A stretch of 64,000 nucleotides of DNA from Isoptericola croceus (GTDB lineage Bacteria; Actinomycetota; Actinomycetes; Actinomycetales; Cellulomonadaceae): NCBI RefSeq assembly GCF_029382255.1, contig NZ_JARLLG010000005.1:124001-188000 (forward strand), read 5' to 3'. The notes below the pieces were generated by a model. It saw only the letters and a program-made list of their open reading frames with translations, was not told the DNA's origin and did no database searches. Below are positions 55,611-63,891 of this stretch, piece by piece. The position numbers and the translations under genes were made by a program. Numbering within the stretch: the first letter of the stretch is position 1; every line of letters starts with the position of its first letter.

Positions 55611-57346
55611 GTCTCCTCGCTCAGCGCCCCGATCACCCGGTGGTCACCGGGATCCTCCCCCGGCTCGACGCCGATGCCCACCTGGTCACCGGTTCGCCCG
55701 GTCGGCAGGACCACGACGTCGGCTCCGGGAGCGAGGTTCCCCGCGTGCTCGACGAGCGCGTCCACCACCGGGTGCGGGACGTCGAGGTCAGGCAGCAGCG
55801 CGACGATGCCGGCAGCTGCCCCGAGAGTCGCCACGAGCCGGGCCAGCTCGTCGGGCGCATCGGCCGCAGCCACCCGCGACGCCCGCAGCCGGGCCAGGGC
55901 AGACCGGACGACGTGGGGCACTTCGGCGTACGTCTCCGCGGAGCCTGCGACGTCGAGCGCGCCGGCCAGCGCCGAGACAGCGGTCACCAGGTGCACGTCG
56001 CCGTCCGCGGGGAGGACGACAACCTCGGGCACCTCGACCGGCTCGTCGCCGACCCCGTCACGTCCGGCCAGCGCGTCGATCGCGTCCCGCAGCCCGACCC
56101 CTCCGGACTCGGCGGGGGCGAGGACGAGGACGTGCGGCGTCCCGGCGCCGAGGACACTCTGGGCGAGGTCCTCCGGCGTGGGCGTCACGTCCAGGTCGAG
56201 CAGCACGACCGACCCGCCCGAGGCGAGCTCCGCCGCCAGCGCCGGGGCCGACGTCGTGGTGACGACGGCCCAGTCGGTGGGCGGCACCGCGAGGTGGCGC
56301 ACGTGGACCCGGGAGACCGCACCGCGCCGCGCCCAGCGCCGGGCGACGTCGAGCGCCGCGTCGAGCTCAGGAGTGTGGACGTGCGCCTGCCAGACGGACT
56401 CGACGTCCTCACCACCCGCGTCCCCGGTGCCGCCCCCCACCACGACGACGGAGTTACCGACGCCGTCCAGGTCGGCGCGCAGGGCGTCCGCCACGGCGCC
56501 CGGGCGGAACCCTGCGGCGTCGGCGGCCCGGTGCAGCACGAACATGAGCTCGACCTCGTCGAGCGTCCCGGCCCCGGGCTCGCCGCCAGGTTCCCCGGCA
56601 GGCCCGTCGGCCGTCTCGGTCGCGTCGTCGGCGGGCGAGTATCCCCGCAGGTCCAGGTCGAGCAGCACGGGCCCCATGGTGACGTCAGTCTCCGACACAC
56701 CGTCGCTCGTCGCGCCCACGTACCGCTGGGCCTCGGCGAGCGCGGCGAGCACCAGCAGCAGTCCGCAGGCGCCGGCGTCGAGCACCCCGGCGGCGCGCAG
56801 GGGGGCAAGGGTCCCCACGCTGCGCAGCGCAGCCTCGCGGGCGCCGCGGCGGGCCGCGTCGAGGACCGTCAGTCGTGCCGGGGCACCCAGGGGGCCCACC
56901 ATGCCTCCGGCCTCCGCGTGCCGAGCGGCGGCCGCCGCGGAGTCCGCCGCCGTGAGGATCGTGCCGGCCGCAGGGTGCGCCACGGCCTGTCGCGCCGACC
57001 TCGCGGCCACGTCGAGGGCGACTCCGAGACTGTCCCGACGGCTCGCCGCGAGAGCCAGGCCCCGCAGCCACTCGCTGAGGATCACCCCGGAGTTGCCGCG
57101 CGCGTGCAGCAGCGCGGCACGGGCACCCAGGCGCAGCAGTCGAGCGCCGCTCGTTCCGTCGTCGGCGTCGTGGACCGCGGCGCCGGCCTCCCGCACGGTG
57201 AAGTACATGTTGGTGCCGGTGTCGCCGTCGGCGACCGGGAAGACGTTGACACCGTCGAGCTCCGTCCGTGCCGTGGCGAGGGCATCGGTGGACGCACGTG
57301 CCCACGCGCGGACGACAGGGGCGTCGAGGAGCTCGGGCTGGTCCAC
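55604..57346 (-). CDS. DAK2-domain protein, FakA-like fatty acid kinase subunit
   Basis: The 580-residue protein begins with a DhaL/DAK2 domain carrying NVFPVADGDTGTNMYF (34-49), whose aspartates bind ATP-magnesium, and ends with the DegV-associated C-terminal domain with GNLAPGADVVVLPTG. In Firmicutes FakA phosphorylates fatty acids presented by FakB; no FakB/DegV gene is in the window. GTG 57346 follows TACGGT (57353-57358) by 6 bases and is preferred over 57370. It lies upstream of recG. Confidence 0.88.
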   Translation of the reverse strand: MDQPELLDAPVVRAWARASTDALATARTELDGVNVFPVADGDTGTNMYFTVREAGAAVHDADDGTSGARLLRLGARAALLHARGNSGVILSEWLRGLALAASRRDSLGVALDVAARSARQAVAHPAAGTILTAADSAAAAARHAEAGGMVGPLGAPARLTVLDAARRGAREAALRSVGTLAPLRAAGVLDAGACGLLLVLAALAEAQRYVGATSDGVSETDVTMGPVLLDLDLRGYSPADDATETADGPAGEPGGEPGAGTLDEVELMFVLHRAADAAGFRPGAVADALRADLDGVGNSVVVVGGGTGDAGGEDVESVWQAHVHTPELDAALDVARRWARRGAVSRVHVRHLAVPPTDWAVVTTTSAPALAAELASGGSVVLLDLDVTPTPEDLAQSVLGAGTPHVLVLAPAESGGVGLRDAIDALAGRDGVGDEPVEVPEVVVLPADGDVHLVTAVSALAGALDVAGSAETYAEVPHVVRSALARLRASRVAAADAPDELARLVATLGAAAGIVALLPDLDVPHPVVDALVEHAGNLAPGADVVVLPTGRTGDQVGIGVEPGEDPGDHRVIGALSEETW

Positions 57347-57385
57347 GCCCCCACCGTAGCGGTGACGCACCCAACGCCGGCGCTG

Positions 57386-57415
57386 TTGAGGCCGACGGCG
57401 AACATCGGCTATCCT
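57386..57415 (+). promoter_or_regulatory. Promoter of rpmB
   Basis: TTGAGG (57386-57391), an 18-base spacer and TATCCT (57410-57415) form a sigma-70-type promoter upstream of the L28 gene. Confidence 0.65.
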
Positions 57416-57511
57416 CGTGTGGTTGCCCGGAGTTTCGGGCGCCCCCAGACCATCAACACCTCACGTCCTGCTGTCATGGCGCGGGACGTGCACGACGATT
57501 CAGGAGAAACC

Positions 57512-57703
57512 GTGGCTGCCAACTGCGACGTCTGCGGCAAGGGCCCGGGCTTCGGGCACAGCATCTCGCACTCCCACATCCGCACCAAGCGACGCTGGAA
57601 CCCGAACATCCAGCGCGTGCGTGCCGTCGTCGCGGGCACCCCCAAGCGCGTGAACGTGTGCACCTCGTGCCTCAAGGCCGGCAAGGTCCAGCGCAAGGCC
57701 TGA
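57512..57703 (+). CDS. rpmB: 50S ribosomal protein L28 (zinc-type)
   Basis: The 63-residue product begins MAANCDVCGKGPGFGHSISHSH and has RTKRRWNPNIQRVR, with CDVC and CTSC pairs that bind zinc. AGGAG lies 5 bases before the GTG at 57512. Longer frames upstream are not needed. It is transcribed alone between a promoter and a terminator, divergent from recG-DAK2. Confidence 0.97.
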   Translation: MAANCDVCGKGPGFGHSISHSHIRTKRRWNPNIQRVRAVVAGTPKRVNVCTSCLKAGKVQRKA

Positions 57704-57732
57704 GCCTGCGCCGTCGGACGCAGGACTGACGA

Positions 57733-57759
57733 ACGCCCGTCGGGTTTCCCGGCGGGCGT
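57733..57759 (+). terminator. Terminator after rpmB
   Basis: ACGCCCGTCGGG and CCCGGCGGGCGT form a 12-base-pair stem with one G-U pair and a TTT loop, followed by CTTGTCGT. It lies 29 bases after the L28 stop. Confidence 0.8.
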
Positions 57760-57854
57760 CTTGTCGTCCCCGGCGAGCCCACAAAAGCAAAGAGTTCGTG
57801 AAGCGTTCACCAATACCTCTAGGCGTTCCCTCCCGGACGTGGCAGGCTGACTCC

Positions 57855-58382
57855 ATGATGGTGGAGACCGACAACGACGTGGTGATCCGTTCCGCGACGA
57901 CCTCTGACGCCGCCACGATCGCCCAGGTGCACATGACCTCCTGGAAGAGCGCCTACTCCCACGTGCTGCCCACCTCGTACCTCGACTCGCTGGACGTCAG
58001 CGAACGTGCCGAGCAGTGGGAGAAGACCCTCGCCTCCGCCGAGGGAACCACGATCGTCGCGGAGGCCGACGGCCGCACCCTCGGGTTCGCCAGCTACGGC
58101 CCGTCACGCGACGAGGACGCCGACGACGGCTGCCTGGAGCTCTACGCCATCTATCTCGACCCCGAGTCGTGGGGCCGGGGCGTCGCACGCGACCTGATGC
58201 GGACGGTGCTGGCGGACGTCCCGCCGACGGTGCGCATGACGCTGTGGGTCCTGAACGAGAGCCAGCGCGCGCACCACTTCTACCGTCGCCACGGTTTCCA
58301 CCCCGACGGGGTGGAACGCATCGAGGACTACGGCGACGTGCCGGTGACGGAGATCCGTTTCGCCCGCTCGGCCGAGCGCTGA
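57855..58382 (+). CDS. GNAT-family N-acetyltransferase
   Basis: The 175-residue protein has the GNAT fold with the acetyl-CoA loop LDPESWGRGVARDLM and the late YRRHGFHPDGVERIED block. The RimI-like pattern suggests amine or peptide acetylation, but the substrate is unknown. Two adjacent ATGs (57855 and 57858) are possible starts; the longer frame from 57798 is less likely. The stop codon is the first base group of the 56-base tandem repeat that follows. Confidence 0.85.
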   Translation: MMVETDNDVVIRSATTSDAATIAQVHMTSWKSAYSHVLPTSYLDSLDVSERAEQWEKTLASAEGTTIVAEADGRTLGFASYGPSRDEDADDGCLELYAIYLDPESWGRGVARDLMRTVLADVPPTVRMTLWVLNESQRAHHFYRRHGFHPDGVERIEDYGDVPVTEIRFARSAER

Positions 58383-58492
58383 CCCGGAGCGCAGCGAAGC
58401 AAGCACAGGGACAGCGCGACCCACGGCAACGAGCGTGACCCGGAGCGCAGCGAAGCAAGCACAGGGACAGCGCGACCCACGGCAACGAGCGC
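58380..58492. repeat. Tandem duplication of a 56-57 base unit
   Basis: The unit begins TGACCCGGAGCGCAGCGAAG at 58380 and again at 58436, with a third copy of its first nine bases at 58493. The second copy has one extra C near its end. The whole repeat lies between the stop of the GNAT gene and the stop of thiL, so it occupies the convergent spacer and encodes nothing. Confidence 0.9.
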
Positions 58493-58507
58493 TGACCCGG
58501 GTTCTCC

Positions 58508-59548
58508 TCAGGACCGGAAGTGGTCCCAGCCCGGCGGTACGTCGGGCTCCTCGCCGTCGAGCAGGACGCGCGGACCGGCGTCGCCCGCCGCCGCGACCTC
58601 GCCGATCTCCCGGAATCCCGGGGGCAGGCCGTGGTCCGCGACCTCGGCGGGGAAGGCCGCCAGCAGTCCGTGGTCCTCTCCCCCGGACAGCACCCAGCCG
58701 TGCGCCAGCTGCCAGCCGTCGACGTCGTCGGTGGCGATCGCCAGCTCGACCGCCGCAGGCACGAGCGCGGTGACGTCACGGGACAGCAGGCCGCTGGACA
58801 GGTTCATCGTCACCGCACCGGCTCGGGCCAGGCGCCCGGCGTCTCGCAGCAACCCGTCCGAGACGTCCAGCAGGGCGGTGGCACCGGCGTCGGCGGCCGC
58901 CTGCCCGGCGGCGAGCGGCGCCTCGGGGCGCAGGTAGGCCGCGACGAACGGGGCGAGCGGACCTGACGCGCCCGGTGCGCCGTCGTCGGGCGATGCCGCC
59001 CCGGAGGCGAGCAGCGCCAGGCCGGCGGCCGACATGCCGAGAACCCCGCAGTGCGCCAGGACGTCGCCGGGCCGGGCACCGGAGCGCAGCACCGGGGTGC
59101 GGCCGCCGAGGTCTCCGTGGACGGTGACGGCGACCACGATCTTGTCACCCCCGGACAGGTCGCCTCCGACGACGGCGGCACCGGCGGGCGTGGCTGCGTC
59201 CGCCAGCCCGCGCGCGAACCCGGTGACCCAGTCGACGGGCAGGTCGTCCGGCACGACGAGGGAGACGACGAGCGACGTCGCACGTGCGCCCATCGCCGCG
59301 ATGTCCGCAAGGTTCTGCACGGCGGCGCGGCGGCCGACGTCGAACCCGGTGGACCAGGTCCGGCGGAAGTGCCGGTCCTCGACGAGCACGTCGGTCGAGA
59401 CCACCACCCGACCGTCCGGAGCCTGGACGACGGCGGCGTCGTCACCCGGGCCGACGTCCACGGTGTCGCCGGCCGGCAGGAGCGGGAAGATGCGGGCCAG
59501 GAGCTCTGTCTCGTCGAGGTCGCGCACGCGCACGGTGGGGTCGGTCAC
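58508..59548 (-). CDS. thiL: Thiamine-monophosphate kinase
   Basis: The 346-residue product has the ThiL blocks VDVGPGDDAAVVQ, STDVLVEDRHFRR and the later VVGGDLSGGDKIVVAVTVHG, and LLDVSDGLLRDAG. It phosphorylates thiamine monophosphate to the active diphosphate. The GTG start at 59548 follows TAGGGT (59555-59560) by 6 bases, a leaderless pattern. It is divergent from the DUF3515 gene 52 bases away. Confidence 0.95.
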   Translation of the reverse strand: MTDPTVRVRDLDETELLARIFPLLPAGDTVDVGPGDDAAVVQAPDGRVVVSTDVLVEDRHFRRTWSTGFDVGRRAAVQNLADIAAMGARATSLVVSLVVPDDLPVDWVTGFARGLADAATPAGAAVVGGDLSGGDKIVVAVTVHGDLGGRTPVLRSGARPGDVLAHCGVLGMSAAGLALLASGAASPDDGAPGASGPLAPFVAAYLRPEAPLAAGQAAADAGATALLDVSDGLLRDAGRLARAGAVTMNLSSGLLSRDVTALVPAAVELAIATDDVDGWQLAHGWVLSGGEDHGLLAAFPAEVADHGLPPGFREIGEVAAAGDAGPRVLLDGEEPDVPPGWDHFRS

Positions 59549-59600
59549 GACGGAACCCTAACCGGCTACCGCACCGTACCGGTGCGGGTACCGTGGTCGC

Positions 59601-60068
59601 GTGCCCGCCCGTCGCGTCCGTGCGCTGCTCTGTCTGCCCGCCCTCGCCCTGCTCGTCGCCTGTACCCCCATGATCGGGGTCGAGGCCGGCGAGGACGCGA
59701 CGAACCCGGACTGCGCCCCCGTGATGCTGGCACTGCCGGAGGTGGTCGCCGGAGACCTGGAGAAGGCGGACACCAACTCTCAGGCGACTGCCGCGTGGGG
59801 CGAGCCGGGCGCCGCGGTGACGTTGCGCTGCGGAGTGACCCCGCCCGGCCCGTCCGCGGACTGCCAGCGCATCGAGTCCGCGGGCGGGACGGTGGACTGG
59901 ATCGTGGCGAGCAGCGACGACGGGACCTGGCGGTTCACCACGTACGGCCGCGAACCCGCCATCGAGGTGACCGTGCCGCCGGCGGTGACCGCGGACCACT
60001 CGACGTCGTTCATCGCGGACCTGAGCCGAGCGGTCGACCTGGTGCCCGCGACCCGGCAGTGCACCTGA
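59601..60068 (+). CDS. DUF3515 lipoprotein
   Basis: The 155-residue product has a signal peptide with lipobox LVAC (Cys21), a mature domain with CAPVMLALPEVVAG, AAWGEPGAAVTLRCGV and a final TRQCT, the DUF3515 pattern found next to thiL and ddl in Actinobacteria. It is probably a surface lipoprotein of unknown function. GTG 59601 follows TACCGT (59589-59594) by 6 bases. Confidence 0.88.
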   Translation: MPARRVRALLCLPALALLVACTPMIGVEAGEDATNPDCAPVMLALPEVVAGDLEKADTNSQATAAWGEPGAAVTLRCGVTPPGPSADCQRIESAGGTVDWIVASSDDGTWRFTTYGREPAIEVTVPPAVTADHSTSFIADLSRAVDLVPATRQCT

Positions 60069-60098
60069 CCTCGCCCGGCCCCGAGGTGCCGTGAGCCA

Positions 60099-60134
60099 CG
60101 GCGAGGTAGCGCAGGCCCCGGCGAGGTAGCGCAG
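60099..60134. repeat. Direct pair of the 16-mer CGGCGAGGTAGCGCAG
   Basis: Two exact copies at 60099-60114 and 60119-60134 lie just after the 3' end of the VOC gene. Reverse-complement copies of the core GAGGTAGCGCA lie on the other side of that gene. Confidence 0.85.
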
Positions 60135-60135
60135 C

Positions 60136-60549
60136 TCAGGGAACCACGAGCTCGCCCAGGGCTCCCGGGGCGTACGCGACCTCCCAGAGGAAGCCGTCCG
60201 GATCCGTGAAGTACCCGGAGTAGCCACCCCATTCACGCTCGACGGCGTCGCCGATCGTCGGTGCACCGGCGCGGCGCGCGTCCTCCAGGACCGCGTCCAC
60301 CTGGGCCGGGTCGCCGACGTTGTGCGCCAGCGTCACCGGTGGTGTGCCGCCCCGGCTGACCGGGCCGATCTCCTCGAGCGCCGCCCCCTCGTCCCACAGC
60401 GAGAGCACGAGGTGCGGTCCGACCTGGAACATGAGGACCTCGCCGGGGACGTCCACGTAGCTGTCCCAGCCGAGCCCGTCGCAGTAGAAGCGGCGCGTCT
60501 CGGTCAGGTCGGCGACGACGAGCGTGACGAGGCTGAGTCTCTGGTCCAT
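60136..60549 (-). CDS. VOC-family (glyoxalase-fold) protein
   Basis: The 137-residue protein has the VOC pattern LVTLVVADLTETRRFYCDGLGW at the start and GGYSGYFTDPDGFLWEVAYAP at the end, with the metal-ligand histidine/glutamate positions partly preserved. It may be a dioxygenase, lyase or antibiotic-binding protein; nothing specifies which. It lies between short repeats GAGGTAGCGCA on both sides. It is on the same strand as ddl upstream. Confidence 0.82.
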   Translation of the reverse strand: MDQRLSLVTLVVADLTETRRFYCDGLGWDSYVDVPGEVLMFQVGPHLVLSLWDEGAALEEIGPVSRGGTPPVTLAHNVGDPAQVDAVLEDARRAGAPTIGDAVEREWGGYSGYFTDPDGFLWEVAYAPGALGELVVP

Positions 60550-60579
60550 GGCCGTACGGTCCCATCCGGGGCCGACACG

Positions 60580-60616
60580 CTGCGCTACCTCACGCCGTCG
60601 TGCGCTACCTCGCGGG
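60580..60616. repeat. Inverted copies of the GAGGTAGCGCA repeat
   Basis: CTGCGCTACCTC at 60580-60591 and TGCGCTACCTCGC at 60601-60613 are reverse complements of the repeat at 60099-60134. The right copy ends at the 3' end of ddl, whose stop codon lies at 60617-60619. Confidence 0.85.
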
Positions 60617-61753
60617 TCAGCGCAGGCCGGTCGGACGCTCCAGGGCGAGCTGGATGAGCTCGTCCACCAGCTCGGGATAGCTCACACCGGACGCCTGCCA
60701 CATGCGCGGGTACATCGAGAAGGGCGTGAACCCGGGCATCGTGTTGATCTCGTTGACGATCACCCGCTCGTCCGGGGTCACGAAGACGTCCACCCGCGAC
60801 AGCCCCTCGGCCTCGACGGCCTCGAAGGTGCGGACCGCGAGCTCGCGGATCTCGTCGACGACGGCGTCCGGCAGCTTCGCGGGGCAGTCGAGCTGCACGT
60901 GGGTCTCGTCCAGGTACTTGGCCTCGAAGTCGTAGAAGGCGTGCGTGTCGTCGACGACGATCTCGCCGGGCAGCGAGGCGCGCGCCCGTGCGCCAGCCCG
61001 CCCCCCGAGCACCGCGCACTCGATCTCACGGCCTTCGATGCCTGCCTCGACGACGACCTTCGGGTCGTGCTCACGCGCCGCCTCGATCGCGGCGGGCAGG
61101 TCGGCGAGGTCGTCGACCCGCGTGATGCCGAGCGAGGATCCCGCGCGGGCGGGCTTCACGAAGAGCGGCAGCCCGAGCGCCTTGATGCGCGCCACGCAGG
61201 CGTCAGGATCCGCCGTCCACTCGTGGGGCCTGACGACCTCGTACGGGCCCACCGGCAGGCCGTGACCGGCCAGCACCAGCTTCATGAAGTGCTTGTCCAT
61301 GCCGACGGCGGAGGCGAGCACGCCCGCCCCGACGTACCGCACGTCGGCGAGCTCGAGGAGACCCTGGACGGTGCCGTCCTCGCCGAACGGTCCGTGCAGC
61401 AGCGGGAACACGACGTCGACCTCGCCGAGCAGGCTCGGCACCTGTCCCGGCTCCAGCACCCGCAGCGAGCTCTCGCCCGAGGTGAGGGACAGCACGACCT
61501 CCGCGCCGTCGTCGGCGGTCACCTCGGGGAGCCGACCGTCGGTGATCTGCCAGCGTTCGGCGCGGTCCTCGGCGACCACCCAGCGGCCGGCGCGCGTGAT
61601 ACCCACCGGGACGACGTCGTAGGCGGAACGGTCGATCGCGCCGAGGACGCCGGCTGCGGTGGCAGCCGAGATCGCGTGCTCGCCGGAACGCCCACCGAAG
61701 AGCAGGGCGACGCGCGGCTTGCGCGCGGGGGCGGAAGGCTGGGTCTCGGACAT
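60617..61753 (-). CDS. ddl: D-alanine-D-alanine ligase
   Basis: The 378-residue ATP-grasp protein begins PRVALLFGGRSGEHAISAATA, and has LLHGPFGEDGTVQGLLE, PLFVKPARAGSSLGI and the C-terminal EINTMPGFTPFSMYP, all signatures of Ddl, which makes D-Ala-D-Ala for peptidoglycan. The Ddl active-site pattern is of the ordinary D-Ala type rather than D-Ala-D-Lac; no vancomycin-resistance genes are near. The ATG at 61753 follows TAAGGT (61761-61766) by 7 bases, a leaderless pattern. Confidence 0.96.
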   Translation of the reverse strand: MSETQPSAPARKPRVALLFGGRSGEHAISAATAAGVLGAIDRSAYDVVPVGITRAGRWVVAEDRAERWQITDGRLPEVTADDGAEVVLSLTSGESSLRVLEPGQVPSLLGEVDVVFPLLHGPFGEDGTVQGLLELADVRYVGAGVLASAVGMDKHFMKLVLAGHGLPVGPYEVVRPHEWTADPDACVARIKALGLPLFVKPARAGSSLGITRVDDLADLPAAIEAAREHDPKVVVEAGIEGREIECAVLGGRAGARARASLPGEIVVDDTHAFYDFEAKYLDETHVQLDCPAKLPDAVVDEIRELAVRTFEAVEAEGLSRVDVFVTPDERVIVNEINTMPGFTPFSMYPRMWQASGVSYPELVDELIQLALERPTGLR

Positions 61754-61935
61754 CGGCCCGACCTTACCGGACCTGACCTCGTTCTCCGCCCCCGTGCGGG
61801 AGGTCGTTCATGCGGCCTTGAGGTGTCGGTGCGGTCGTCGTCGACCGCGTCGGAACCAGCGTAGGGGAAGAGACCGACCGGCCCGGTATGTTCTGCCGCG
61901 AGAACTTCTCCCGCCCCGGGTGGTTGAATCGCCAG

Positions 61936-63114
61936 ATGGCCGCCGACCCCGCCTCCTTCACCGACCGCCAGCTGCTCACCGACGACCTGCTCGCGACGAT
62001 CCGCGGGCGCGCGGCGATCCACGACCGTGAGAACTCGTTCTTCGCCGACGACCTCGCCGACCTGGCCGCGGCCGGTTACCTGCGGGCGATGGTCCCCGTC
62101 GACCTGGGCGGCGGCGGGCTCACCCTGCGCGAGACCGTCCGGGAGCAGGCCCGCCTCGCCGGGGCAGCTCCCGCGACCGCGCTGGCCGTCAACATGCACC
62201 ACGTCTGGGTCGGGGTCGCGCGCTACCTCCACGAGCGCGGCGACGACTCTCTCGACTGGTTGCTCACCGAGACCGCCCGCGGCGAGGTCTTCGGGTTCGG
62301 CTACTCGGAGGCGGGCAACGACCTGGTGCTGCTCGGGTCCCGCACCGAGGCGCGGCCCGACGGCGAGGGCGGCTACCGCTTCCACGGCCGGAAGATCTTC
62401 ACGTCCAACTCCCCCGGTTGGACCCGGCTGGGCGTGATGGGCCTGGACGACACCGACCCGGCCGACCCGCGGATCGTGCACGCCTTCGTCACCCGCGACG
62501 GCGGCGGGTTCGAGATCCTCGACGACTGGGACACGCTCGGCATGCGCGCCTCCCAGTCATGCACCACGGTGCTGGACGGCGCCCACGCCCCCGCCGACCG
62601 CGTCCTGCGCCGGCTCACGCCCGGGCCGAGCCTCGACCCGTACGTGCTCGGCATCTTCACCAGCTTCGAGATCCTCCTCGCCGGGGTGTACACGGGGCTC
62701 GCGGACCGGGCGCTGCGCCTGGCCGTCGAGGCGGCCGGCCGCAGGACGTCGATGAAGACCGGCGAGGCGTACTCGCAGGACCCGGACATCCGGCGGCGCA
62801 TCGCCTCGGCAGCGCTCGCTCTCGACGGCATCTGGCCGCAGCTCGACCAGGTGGCCGGCGAGATCGACGCGCGCGTCGACCGCGGCGCCGGGTACTTCCG
62901 TGCGACGGCGGGCCTCAAGGTGCGCGCCACCGAGACGGCGCGCTACGTCGTGGACGAGGCGATCCGCTGCTCGGGCGGCTCGACCTACTTCAACCGGTCC
63001 GAGCTCGGCAGGCTCTACCGCGACGTCCTGGCCGGCACCTTCCACCCGAGCGACGACGAGTCGGCCCACTCGCTGGTGGCGCAGTCGATCCTGGGACCTC
63101 TCACCCAGGACTGA
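61936..63114 (+). CDS. Acyl-CoA dehydrogenase family protein
   Basis: The 392-residue protein has the domain order of acyl-CoA dehydrogenases: helical N-terminus, a FAD-binding middle with FGYSEAGNDLVLLGS and FHGRKIFTSNSPG, and a helical C-terminal domain with CSGGSTYFNRSELGRLYRDVLAG. The catalytic glutamate of classic members is not evident, so it may act on a non-fatty acyl or other substrate. ATG 61936 follows TTGAAT (61924-61929) by 6 bases. Its 3' end overlaps the convergent TetR gene by 14 bases. Confidence 0.85.
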   Translation: MAADPASFTDRQLLTDDLLATIRGRAAIHDRENSFFADDLADLAAAGYLRAMVPVDLGGGGLTLRETVREQARLAGAAPATALAVNMHHVWVGVARYLHERGDDSLDWLLTETARGEVFGFGYSEAGNDLVLLGSRTEARPDGEGGYRFHGRKIFTSNSPGWTRLGVMGLDDTDPADPRIVHAFVTRDGGGFEILDDWDTLGMRASQSCTTVLDGAHAPADRVLRRLTPGPSLDPYVLGIFTSFEILLAGVYTGLADRALRLAVEAAGRRTSMKTGEAYSQDPDIRRRIASAALALDGIWPQLDQVAGEIDARVDRGAGYFRATAGLKVRATETARYVVDEAIRCSGGSTYFNRSELGRLYRDVLAGTFHPSDDESAHSLVAQSILGPLTQD

Positions 63115-63802
63115 GTCTCAGGACCGGAGCCTCGGTGAGGCGGGCTCGCTCGAGCCCGTCGAGCAGCAGGTCGAGCGTGAACTCGAACTCCGTCTGGCTG
63201 TCGCACCAGCCGAGCGTGGGGTCGCCTGCGTCGTGGAGCTCGGACGCGACCATCGCCGTGGTGTACGGCAGCGCTGCCGCCATCGCCTCCATCTCGGCCT
63301 CCGAGGCCTCCGCGTCCCCGGCGTCGCCCGGGCTGAAGAGCTCCTGGGAGAACCCGAGGACCATGCTGCCCAGCGCGTGCATCGCACGGTGGGCCAGCCG
63401 GTAGGTGCAGCCGCCCCGGACCATCGCACCGAGCACGTCCTCGTAGAGCTGGAAGACCGCCGGTCGGATCGTCGTGCGCGAGCCGAGCAGGCCGGGCATC
63501 CACGGGTGCCGCAGCATGACGCTCCGTGCCGCGAGGCAGCGGGCACGCACCTGGGTGACCCATCCGTCGTCGGCCGCAGGTTGCTCACTCACCGCCTGGG
63601 CGATCTCCACCGCGACGAGGTCGATGAGCCCGTCGAGGAGCTCCTCCTTCTTGCCAGGGAGATGGTGGTAGAGCGACATCGCCTCGACGCCGAGCCTCGA
63701 TGCGACGCCGCGCATGGTCACGGCGGCGAGACCGTCGGCGTCAGCGAGGGCGACTCCGGCAGCAAGGACGCGCTCCCTCGTCACGGACTTCGTCGCCGCC
63801 AT
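63101..63802 (-). CDS. TetR/AcrR-family repressor
   Basis: The 233-residue protein has a TetR helix-turn-helix (TMRGVASRLGVEAMSLYHHLPGKKEELLDGL in parts, 29-58) and a helical C-terminus with LDLLLDGLERAR. GGAAGGGGTGAGCGGAC precedes the ATG. Three 13-base operators lie in the spacer to the divergent DUF4386 gene, so it probably represses that gene and itself. Confidence 0.9.
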   Translation of the reverse strand: MAATKSVTRERVLAAGVALADADGLAAVTMRGVASRLGVEAMSLYHHLPGKKEELLDGLIDLVAVEIAQAVSEQPAADDGWVTQVRARCLAARSVMLRHPWMPGLLGSRTTIRPAVFQLYEDVLGAMVRGGCTYRLAHRAMHALGSMVLGFSQELFSPGDAGDAEASEAEMEAMAAALPYTTAMVASELHDAGDPTLGWCDSQTEFEFTLDLLLDGLERARLTEAPVLRLSPG

Positions 63803-63829
63803 GTCCGCTCACCCCTTCCGTCGCCTCAC

Positions 63830-63874
63830 CTTACGACGTATGGTCACCTTACGGCGTAAGACTTACGTCGTAAG
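63830..63874. promoter_or_regulatory. Three TetR operators of the pattern CTTACGNCGTAAG
   Basis: CTTACGACGTATG (63830-63842), CTTACGGCGTAAG (63848-63860) and CTTACGTCGTAAG (63862-63874) are spaced 18 and 14 bases apart. The last two have perfect 6-base arms. They fill the divergent spacer between the TetR gene and the DUF4386 gene. Confidence 0.8.
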
Positions 63875-63891
63875 AGCGAAAGAGGCATCTC

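Noticed and set aside
58380-58492. CRISPR array
   Set aside because: There are only two full units in direct contact with no spacers, so it is a tandem duplication.
60617-61753. VanA-type D-Ala-D-lactate ligase
   Set aside because: No vanH or vanX gene is near, and the sequence has the ordinary Ddl pattern in an ordinary housekeeping context.
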